From: JBBATK01 sp046297095
Lineage (GTDB): Bacteria; Bacteroidota; Ignavibacteria; Kapaibacteriales; NICIL-2
DNA length: 15,234 nucleotides
NCBI GenBank assembly: GCA_046297095.1
Contig: JBKCNS010000061.1
Span: 1 to 15,234 of the forward strand
Direction: 5' to 3'
In this document: piece by piece, positions 7,532-13,788 of the stretch
Layout of the letters: the number at the start of each line of letters is the position of its first letter
Position numbering within the stretch: the first letter of the stretch is position 1
Position numbers and translations under genes: made by a program
Notes under the pieces: generated by a model
Database searches by the model: none
What the model was told of the DNA's origin: nothing
What the model saw: the letters and a program-made list of their open reading frames with translations, nothing else

Positions 7532-8389
7532 ATGAATCTAACAGTATATAAAGACGAGAAAGTAAATGCTCTTCGCGTTTCTCGTATCACCAAGATCGAG
7601 CAGGAAATGCCCTTTCGGGGTTTGGGTATTAAGTACGTGGTCTCGGGGGAAGAAACGTACTACTCAAAAAAACGAAAATTCACCGTCAGCAGGGGAGAGT
7701 ATTTAATTGGCAATGATTTTACGGAATCGGTGGTTAAGATAAATAATACTATACCCGTTGAGGGTATTTGTATTGATGTGTCGGCACAGATTGTCTCTGA
7801 AGTGGCAGATTTTTATGACTCCGACAACAGAGGCTTGAAAGAGTTTCTCTTATCCGAGCAACTGTTTGTCAATCGCTACAACGAGTCTCGAACATGTATC
7901 GGAAATCAATTGCGATATATAAACAAGCAACTTCGAGGAGGAAGCATCGATCAAGATTTCGCGCAAAATGAATTCTTCTATAGCCTTGCAGAGTCTCTTG
8001 TTCGTGATCAGCTATTTGTCTTCAATCACTTACAGAAGCTTCGATTCAAGAAGGTTCTGACTAACGAAGAGATCTTCAGGGCAATACTAAGCGCAAAAGA
8101 TCTCGTGGATGAACGATACATGGACAAACTCTCTCTTGATGATTTAGCCCTCAAGGCCGGTATTTCCAAATATCACTTCGTACGTGTATTCAAGAGCGTC
8201 TTCGGTAAGTCCCCTTACGGTTATCAGAAGAGCAGCAGACTGCGCCATGCACGCGAAGAGTTAGTGCGAGGAAGATCCGCCAACGATGTAGCCGGTCTGT
8301 TCGGATACGCCGACCTACCAACATTTTCCAAAGCGTTCAAAAAGGAGTTCGGATACTCACCTACTCACCTAAAAAAAGGCAATTTCTGA
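7532..8389 (+). CDS. AraC-family transcriptional regulator
   Basis: 285 residues from the ATG at 7532; an in-frame TTG at 7523 is less likely. The C-terminal third is an AraC/XylS DNA-binding domain with two helix-turn-helix units: LSLDDLALKAGISKYHFVRVF (200-220) and SANDVAGLFGYADLPTFSKAF (249-269), followed by the closing FGYSP signature at 273-277. The N-terminal part (about 25-90) has the beta-strand pattern of a cupin-like sensor, including GIKYVVSGEETYY and VSRGEYLIGNDF. A helical linker with two-fold charged repeats follows. I cannot name the ligand. The next gene in the same direction begins 73 bp later, so this regulator most likely controls it. GC content is clearly lower than in the upstream cofactor genes. 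Confidence 0.9.
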   Translation: MNLTVYKDEKVNALRVSRITKIEQEMPFRGLGIKYVVSGEETYYSKKRKFTVSRGEYLIGNDFTESVVKINNTIPVEGICIDVSAQIVSEVADFYDSDNRGLKEFLLSEQLFVNRYNESRTCIGNQLRYINKQLRGGSIDQDFAQNEFFYSLAESLVRDQLFVFNHLQKLRFKKVLTNEEIFRAILSAKDLVDERYMDKLSLDDLALKAGISKYHFVRVFKSVFGKSPYGYQKSSRLRHAREELVRGRSANDVAGLFGYADLPTFSKAFKKEFGYSPTHLKKGNF

Positions 8390-8412
8390 CAACCGAAGTG
8401 TGGTAGTTGAGA

Positions 8413-8433
8413 GTTTACTTACATCACGTAAAC
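8413..8433. promoter_or_regulatory. Inverted repeat upstream of the PDZ-hydrolase gene
   Basis: GTTTAC (8413-8418) and GTAAAC (8428-8433) are perfect inverted arms around a 9-bp spacer, 30 bp before the ATG at 8463 and just after the AraC-family gene. It could be an operator, but AraC-type sites are usually direct repeats, so the link to that regulator is a guess. Confidence 0.3.
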
Positions 8434-8462
8434 ATCCAATCAAAAACAATACACCCACTTCT

Positions 8463-10829
8463 ATGAAAGCATCACTCCTGTTTTCTTTGCTCCTACTCAG
8501 CGGATACTGCGCTCAGGCCCAGTTACAACGACGCATCATGTTGGGAGCTGCGCTAGAATTCGTCAGCGACGGACGGGGCTCAGGTTGTGTGGTAAAAGAG
8601 CTTCGGGGCGGTACTAGTGAAGCTTTGAAACTCCAAGTGAATGACCTGATAATTAAGATAGGGGAAAGTAGTTTTTCCTCGTCTGAGGGCCTCACAAAAC
8701 TTTTGCACACATATGCTCCGAATCAGAAAATCGAGGTCACTGTTCTTCGAGGCACTAAAACACACATTCTCACCGCTAAAGCTGCGCCACGACCCCTTGA
8801 AACTGACGATAATGCCAGTGTGATATATGATGACGCTGACTATAGAGGCGGCAAACTTCGAGTAATTATCAATAAGCCCTTGGGTGACAAGAAAATGCCG
8901 GCAATGCTATTCATCCCCGGATACACCTGCACCAGCATCGATGGGTTAAGCAACGATCACCCTTACAAGAGAATCATCGACGCTTATGTAGATGCGGGCT
9001 ATGTAACCTTACGTATTGAAAAAAGTGGGCTGGGTGATAATAGAAACACTCCCGCGTGCGAGTCGTGCGACCTACAAGATGAGATAGAAAACTTCGAAGT
9101 CGGATTAAAAAAGTTGAAGACCCTTACGTACATCGACACAAACAAGATCATCATTTTTGGACATTCCATGGGTGGTGTAATCGCGCCCGCTATCAGCGCT
9201 CGCTATCAAGTAGCCGGAGTAATAGTCTATGGAACAACCGCTAAATCGTGGTTTGAATATAAACTCGAATTGAACAGAATTCAGAACAAACTGTCGGGAT
9301 TAAATCCCCTAGAAGTGGAACAGTCGGTAGTAGAAGAGTATGAGGCGAACTACCGATTTTACATCAAGAAGGAGTCTTTGGTCGCGATGGCAAAAGACCC
9401 CGTTATAGATACTATACTGCGGACGCGCTGGGAGTATGACGGAAACAACAACATTTATGGTCGAAATGCCGAATACTGGCGACAGATTCAAAGTTATCCG
9501 CACCTAGAAAACTGGAAAAACACAAAAGCGCGGGTTCTTGTTCAATTTGGGGAATCCGACTTCCAGGCCTTCTCCAGAGAAGATCACGAGCAAATCGTGA
9601 ATGTTGTGAATCATTTCCATCCGGGAAACGCAACGCTAAAACCATTCCCGCTTACCGATCATTTCTTTGCCAGATCCGGTACCATGCAAGAGGCCTACAA
9701 CAAATACGCAAAAGGTGGAATACAAACTTTGTTCAACGAATACAACAATGACGTAGGACTATCGGCAGTGCTCTGGAGCAACAACATCCTGAACAATAAG
9801 AATGAGGCTGAAGCCCAACTAAAATCGTGGCGCAAACTCAAAACCGAAGCTTACCGCGGGAAACAGGATGATATCACTTTTATTGACGAACAACAAGGAT
9901 GGTATGTAAATGGATACGGAAACATTTATCATACCTCGGACGGCGGCGAAACCTGGCAAAAGCAATTAGAAAAGAAAGGTACATTCTTTAGATGCATAGC
10001 TTTCGTTGATAGTCTACGAGGTTTCGCAGGAACAGTAGGCACAGATTATTTTCCTAATGTTAGCGACACGATACCACTATATGGTACAATAGACGGAGGA
10101 AAAACGTGGACTGCAGTACCATATGATGGCCCTTACGTAAAAGGTTTATGCGCGCTCGAGATAGTCCGCGAGCAGTTCATTAATCATGGACAGACGGACT
10201 ACAAAGTACATCTCTTCGGAGTTGGTAGAGTTGGTGCACCGGCCAATATGATGGTTTCACACGACGGAGGACTAACCTGGTCGTCTAAAAGTATGGACGA
10301 TAACTGCAAGATGCTGTTCGATATTACTATGCTCGACAAAAACACAGGCTTTGCTTGTGCCGCCTCCGATCAGGATGTATCTCAAAGCAACGCCCTGATC
10401 TTAAAAACCGCAGACGGAGGAAAAACCTGGAAAAAGGTTTATCAATCCCAGCGTCCATTCGAGACCACATGGAAAGCGTCATTCCCTACGCACACTACCG
10501 GATACGTAACTATTCAGTCATACAATCCTGATCCTACTGTTAAACAACAACGTGTTGCAAAGACAACGGACGGAGGAGAAACATGGAGCGAGATGAATCT
10601 CGTCGAGGATGCTCAAGCCCGAGAATTCGGTGTCGGTTTCGTCGACGAGAATCATGGCTTTGTGGGCACTATGAAAAGTGGATACGAGACAAAAGACGGC
10701 GGATTACATTGGACACCGGTCGATCTTGGAATGGCTTGCAACAAAATCCGCATCTACAAGGGCAAAAACGGTAAAGCCTATGGATATGCCATCGGCGTCG
10801 ACGTTCTTCGGGGAGATTTTGGAAAATAA
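8463..10829 (+). CDS. Exported PDZ - alpha/beta-hydrolase - Asp-box propeller protein
   Basis: 788 residues from the ATG at 8463, which gives a clean signal peptide (hydrophobic 4-15, likely cleavage after CAQA at about 19). A GTG-type start upstream at 8400 would spoil it. Domains in order: a PDZ domain (about 25-108, with GSGCVVKELRGGTSEALKLQVNDLIIKI as its core); an alpha/beta-hydrolase of the prolyl-oligopeptidase/acyl-peptidase type (about 118-430), with IPGYTC oxyanion region, nucleophile elbow GHSMGG (Ser235), probable acid Asp366 in FGESDF and His400 in LTDHFF; then a Ycf48/BNR-like beta-propeller (about 470-785) with six Asp boxes of the form xxDGGxTW at 491-498, 542-549, 599-606, 649-656, 701-708 and 743-750 (the last ends HW). 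The triad suggests an active periplasmic or outer-surface peptidase or esterase. The propeller may bind or present the substrate. It has no sorting domain of its own. The substrate is unknown. Confidence 0.85.
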   Translation: MKASLLFSLLLLSGYCAQAQLQRRIMLGAALEFVSDGRGSGCVVKELRGGTSEALKLQVNDLIIKIGESSFSSSEGLTKLLHTYAPNQKIEVTVLRGTKTHILTAKAAPRPLETDDNASVIYDDADYRGGKLRVIINKPLGDKKMPAMLFIPGYTCTSIDGLSNDHPYKRIIDAYVDAGYVTLRIEKSGLGDNRNTPACESCDLQDEIENFEVGLKKLKTLTYIDTNKIIIFGHSMGGVIAPAISARYQVAGVIVYGTTAKSWFEYKLELNRIQNKLSGLNPLEVEQSVVEEYEANYRFYIKKESLVAMAKDPVIDTILRTRWEYDGNNNIYGRNAEYWRQIQSYPHLENWKNTKARVLVQFGESDFQAFSREDHEQIVNVVNHFHPGNATLKPFPLTDHFFARSGTMQEAYNKYAKGGIQTLFNEYNNDVGLSAVLWSNNILNNKNEAEAQLKSWRKLKTEAYRGKQDDITFIDEQQGWYVNGYGNIYHTSDGGETWQKQLEKKGTFFRCIAFVDSLRGFAGTVGTDYFPNVSDTIPLYGTIDGGKTWTAVPYDGPYVKGLCALEIVREQFINHGQTDYKVHLFGVGRVGAPANMMVSHDGGLTWSSKSMDDNCKMLFDITMLDKNTGFACAASDQDVSQSNALILKTADGGKTWKKVYQSQRPFETTWKASFPTHTTGYVTIQSYNPDPTVKQQRVAKTTDGGETWSEMNLVEDAQAREFGVGFVDENHGFVGTMKSGYETKDGGLHWTPVDLGMACNKIRIYKGKNGKAYGYAIGVDVLRGDFGK

Positions 10830-10893
10830 TATATCGACACTCCAATAAGCACCCCGCCAAATTGAGAGTTCGGTTCTATCGTCAACTGATTGA

Positions 10894-11049
10894 TCGTTCC
10901 GCATTGAAGACGCATGCGGAAGAACATTTTTCGACGGTACTATCACCTCCGCTCAAACCCGCATTGATACTCGCTTCCTGGCTCCGGGGGTGTATGCTAT
11001 TGTGCCTAATAATACCTCTACGAAAATGTTTGTGGTGGGGATGAGGTAA
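10894..11049 (+). pseudogene. Orphan T9SS sorting-domain remnant
   Basis: After a TGA at 10891-10893 an open frame of 51 codons encodes SFRIEDACGR, then TFFDGTITSAQTRIDTRFLAPGVY and a closing KMFVVGMR before TAA. This lines up with the C-terminal half of the T9SS sorting domain encoded at 7360-7499 (FQIVDACGR...APGVY). The LYPNP start of the domain, any passenger and any start codon are missing, and the frame differs from that of the preceding 788-residue protein. It is best read as the broken tail of a former exported protein, or a copy left by recombination. Confidence 0.7.
10915..10995 (+). repeat. Direct repeat, right copy (orphan sorting-domain DNA)
   Basis: Second copy of the 81-bp segment at 7371-7451, 73 of 81 positions identical, same orientation. 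The copies start 3544 bp apart. Similarity falls away after the GTGTAT at the right end and upstream of about 10897. Confidence 0.8.
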
Positions 11050-11309
11050 GGGGGGAGGTTCTATACAAGGCGCGCAACTAGGCGCAATACTAAGCGCAGT
11101 GCTTGGTGTAGTAGTTATGCGCAATGCGTGGAATGCGGAGATGCATCGCGACTGAATCCACGATGAAAATCTACAGCGGTCCATCGGGATTTCACATCGC
11201 CGCCCGCGGCGAAGGATGTGGCTTGATGAGCCTTGCTGCTGCAGCCGTCGCTACGCGTTTATGAAGTAGTATTCGTACATCATATACTGCGCACACACCT
11301 ACGTTCGTG
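11050..11309. other. Gene-free stretch with short repeated GCGCA words
   Basis: No convincing gene. 11066-11140 repeats GCGCA-type words (GGCGCGCAACTAGGCGCAATACTAAGCGCAG...ATGCGCAATGCG in outline). A perfect inverted repeat CGCCGC-CC-GCGGCG lies at 11198-11211. A 33-codon frame from ATG 11163 to TGA 11264 (starting MKIYSGPSGFHIAARGEG) has no visible ribosome site and no family I recognise. The overall look is of a dispersed intergenic repeat or gene debris rather than a gene. Confidence 0.4.
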
Positions 11310-11993
11310 TTACTTACACAGCTTCTTTAGGTCAATGTCGTTGGGCGGAAACGATCCATACATTTTTGCAAGCCGGTAGTCTAGGCAAGCGTGGTTGTAA
11401 TCGCCTGCTTGCGCATACGCCTCTGCTCTTAACATGTAATCTTCTCCCTGTGGAGTACTGCGACGACTGATCAGATTATCGTAGGCTATTACCGCTTCGT
11501 TGAACTTGCGAGCCCGATAAAGAATCTCTCCGCGTAACACATATATTATTGCTTCAGAAGGGTCAATACTTACTGCAATCTCGGTTTCTTTCCATGCCTC
11601 ATCATCCCTGTTAAATTTTATCAACAGCAATGCCCGACAATAATGTGCTAGGTACATATCCGGTTGCCTGACCAGCAACGCTTCGGTCTCCTTTAAAGCC
11701 TCTTTTTTCTTTCCTGTTGAGACTAGCAAAATCACGCGTCGTCGATACACTTCAGTCTCATCCGGATAGTGCTGTTGACATTCCGCTAACACCTGTAAAG
11801 CTTTTTTTGGATTCTTACTGAACCAATACTTGTCTGCCTTCTCAATGTACTCATCCAGCGTAAGAACCCTTGCGCTGTCTTGAGCCGTGCCATACGCGCA
11901 GAGCGAAGGCAGGGTCATGGAATGTATAAGGAATGCAACGATGAATGCAAAAACACATTTTGCACTTGATGTATAGAGTTCGTGAAGTGTCAT
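11310..11993 (-). CDS. Exported tetratricopeptide-repeat (TPR) protein
   Basis: 227 residues. A signal peptide or N-terminal anchor (hydrophobic about 12-33) is followed by about five TPR-like helix pairs (about 46-79, 80-113, 114-147, 148-181 and 183-216) with the usual small/aromatic spacing, for example ALQVLAECQQHYPDETEVY and AWKETEIAVSIDPSEAIIYVLRGE in outline. TPRs bind other proteins; no enzymatic motif is seen, so the role is likely scaffolding in the periplasm or envelope. It ends in ACLDYRLAKMYGS..PPNDIDLKKLCK, closely resembling the end of the neighbouring gene at 12247, so the two are tandem paralogues. The gap between them is 253 bp, so they may or may not share a transcript. Confidence 0.8.
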   Translation of the reverse strand: MTLHELYTSSAKCVFAFIVAFLIHSMTLPSLCAYGTAQDSARVLTLDEYIEKADKYWFSKNPKKALQVLAECQQHYPDETEVYRRRVILLVSTGKKKEALKETEALLVRQPDMYLAHYCRALLLIKFNRDDEAWKETEIAVSIDPSEAIIYVLRGEILYRARKFNEAVIAYDNLISRRSTPQGEDYMLRAEAYAQAGDYNHACLDYRLAKMYGSFPPNDIDLKKLCK

Positions 11994-12170
11994 AGGATTG
12001 ATAATATGAAGGTGAATAATGATAAATAGAAATAGAAATGCTTGCGGATAGGAATTGCTGTTTTAATGACGCAGTACCTCGAGATTTGCGCCCTTGAGTT
12101 TGTTACAAAGTGGTACGTTTTTACTCATGATTATGCTGAAACGACCGGTGTGACCCATAACTCCTCGAAG

Positions 12171-12184
12171 ATTCTTCGAAGAAT
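12171..12184. repeat. Perfect 14-bp palindrome between the TPR genes
   Basis: ATTCTTCGAAGAAT reads the same on both strands. It lies between the end of the upstream TPR gene (minus strand) and the start of the next. It could be an operator or a weak transcription-ending hairpin. CGAAGATTCTTCG overlaps it on the left and extends the near symmetry. Confidence 0.45.
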
Positions 12185-12246
12185 AATATTCAGAACTCCA
12201 CACCAAGGCGCTCCCGCGCTCTGTTTACCTTCTCTCTGCCCACTCT

Positions 12247-12975
12247 TTACCTACACAACAACTCCAGCTTAGAATCAGGAGGAACGTATGCCCCTCGCGC
12301 CAATCCTTCTTGGAAGTCCCTGCACGCCCATTCCTTCAACCCCAACTCTTTATACACCATGGCTCTGATGATATGATTCTCGCCGCTCTTGTCCCCGTCA
12401 AGCTCGATAGCTCTTGTTAACGACATAACACACTCCCCGTAGAGCTTTGTTTTAAAAAGCACCTTACCTTTTAGTGCGTAGAAAATGCCTGATTCAGGCT
12501 GTACCTCGATTGCACTATCTATATGAACAAGGGCCTCATCGTAACGCTGTAAATCCACCAATAAAAGAGAACGTGCAATCTGGAGGAACTTACTCCGGGG
12601 TCTGATTTGTAAAATCGAATCCGCTACGTGAAGCGCGCTGTCCTTCAAGCCCTTTTCCCACAGAACTAATAGCCACGACGAGCACAACAAATCACATTGC
12701 GGATTTTCCGGATACTGTAGAATGGCAACACGTACAGCTAACAAGGCTTTGTCCAACTGCTTTCTTTGAACGTACGTACTAATCCTATCATAGGTACGGG
12801 AAAATGCCTTCAATTGAGCTTTATCAGCTTTCAGCGATTGAGCTCCGATCTCGCAGGTGAAACAAAGCTGAACGAGCAGCATGATGATCGCTAGCGTATA
12901 CGCCGGCAAGCCGGAAAAGATCCGCGGAAAGGCATACCGGTCAGAGAGTACCGGAAGGTGGTTCATGGTGTACAT
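12247..12975 (-). CDS. Exported tetratricopeptide-repeat (TPR) protein, paralogue of the 11310 gene
   Basis: 242 residues from the ATG at 12975; the ATG at 12966 (239 residues) is equally possible. An N-terminal hydrophobic segment (about 26-41, ending CEIGAQS) looks like a signal peptide with cleavage near GAQ-S. TPR-like helix pairs follow at about 57-90, 92-125, 126-159, 160-193 and 198-231 (for example KALLAVRVAILQYPENPQC and EALVHIDSAIEVQPESGIFYALKGK in outline). The C-terminus ACRDFQEGLARGAYVPPDSKLELLCR is the counterpart of the end of the neighbouring protein, with the same ACxD(F/Y), PP and LLC(R/K)/KLCK pattern. Function is unknown beyond protein binding. It is divergent from the copper monooxygenase gene across an 813-bp gene-free region. 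Confidence 0.8.
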   Translation of the reverse strand: MYTMNHLPVLSDRYAFPRIFSGLPAYTLAIIMLLVQLCFTCEIGAQSLKADKAQLKAFSRTYDRISTYVQRKQLDKALLAVRVAILQYPENPQCDLLCSSWLLVLWEKGLKDSALHVADSILQIRPRSKFLQIARSLLLVDLQRYDEALVHIDSAIEVQPESGIFYALKGKVLFKTKLYGECVMSLTRAIELDGDKSGENHIIRAMVYKELGLKEWACRDFQEGLARGAYVPPDSKLELLCR

Positions 12976-13214
12976 GTAGAGTACCTGAGTAAAAATGATG
13001 TGAAAAACTGCTTTGAGGGCAAGGCGCCGTGTGTGAAGTCAAGCTCTACTAGGCTGTAAGCATGGCTGCCCCCCTACTATACCCACGTTTTGAGCTTGGT
13101 TTCATTCCCTCCTAATAATAGAGACGTTTGCGACGCTCAATAGCAGCACCTCAAAACGCCCAAAACACGCTGATTTCACACATTTGGCACTTTTGCCTCG
13201 TCACGACGACGAAA

Positions 13215-13484
13215 TGTGGAAAACTTTTTACAAAATCTTTTCCAAGGTTCAGCAGAAGTCACACAAGCAACTCACATGAATCACACGAACATCACAAGCG
13301 GCAACAGCCTATATTATATGACACACTACCGCCTACACACCCCCCTAAGGCATAAACCAGAACAAAACTTCGTTTTCTTGCAGAAATACCCACTTTAATG
13401 ATACTTCTGAGAAGAGATCGGTGGTTTTCCACACAACAACCGCTGGATATTATTTTTCCACACTGCTGTTTTTATTGTGGAAAA
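13215..13484. other. Cluster of DnaA-box-like 9-mers (putative origin or regulator array)
   Basis: The 9-mer TTTTCCACA, which fits the general DnaA-box form TTWTNCACA, occurs exactly at 13425-13433 (+), 13454-13462 (+), 13215-13223 (-) and 13476-13484 (-). A one-mismatch copy ATTTCCACA is at 13705-13713. Four exact copies of a 9-mer in 270 bp is far above chance (roughly 0.002 expected). No dnaA gene is in the window. The function is inferred, not shown. Confidence 0.45.
13454..13484. repeat. Perfect inverted repeat TTTTCCACA...TGTGGAAAA
   Basis: Two 9-bp arms (13454-13462 and 13476-13484) around a 13-bp spacer. A smaller hairpin GTGG-TTTT-CCAC sits at 13421-13432. The larger one could be a paired DnaA-box, a dimer operator or a hairpin. 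There is no gene end next to it, so a terminator is unlikely. Confidence 0.6.
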
Positions 13485-13788
13485 CTCAGCTCTAATCCGG
13501 TGATAACCTGATTTTTAGCGAAGTCACATCTCTGCGAGGCCACCACCCGGACGGAGCTGAAGGAAAAACTTCAACACGTTAAACTTCAACCATAAAAAGG
13601 CAGTCTTCACGCGGTTCGATAGCTACAACAACTGAAAAATCACCGGCGTTGTATTCGTCAAAGCTGATGTACTATCAAAAAAATGCTGTGTAGTTTTCCT
13701 CGTGATTTCCACAAGAGTACCAGCTGTAAATACGTTCGCCTAAAAGACTGCATTCAATCCTCATTCAGACCACATTTTCACTTCTGTT

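Larger units (their letters stand above)
12976..13788. other. 813-bp gene-free, AT-richer region between divergent genes
   Basis: No frame here looks like a real protein; those present are short, His/Pro/Thr-rich and lack family features. GC over 13201-13500 is about 41% by hand count, against about 55-60% in sampled lines of the left-hand genes. The region holds a cluster of TTTTCCACA words, a long inverted repeat at 13454-13484, an AT-only patch (13311-13319) and A/T runs at 13674-13683. Promoters for the TPR gene and the copper monooxygenase gene must lie at its two ends. I could not define them. Confidence 0.6.

Noticed and set aside
8463..8522. A possible lipoprotein signal (Cys in LSGYCAQA)
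   Set aside because: The residue before the Cys is Tyr, which does not fit a lipobox; ordinary signal peptidase cleavage after CAQA is better.
12042..12272. A 76-codon plus-strand frame between the two TPR genes
   Set aside because: It overlaps the end of a real minus-strand gene, has no domain or ribosome site, and contains the palindrome at 12171.
13128..13398. Two overlapping short plus-strand frames in the gene-free region
   Set aside because: The translations are His/Thr/Pro-rich low complexity, and the DNA has the base composition of the surrounding non-coding region.
13580..13640. A GGTTCGAT word resembling the T-loop of a tRNA
   Set aside because: No T-stem, anticodon arm or acceptor stem can be drawn around it. 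The same holds for the similar word near 5731 inside the permease gene.
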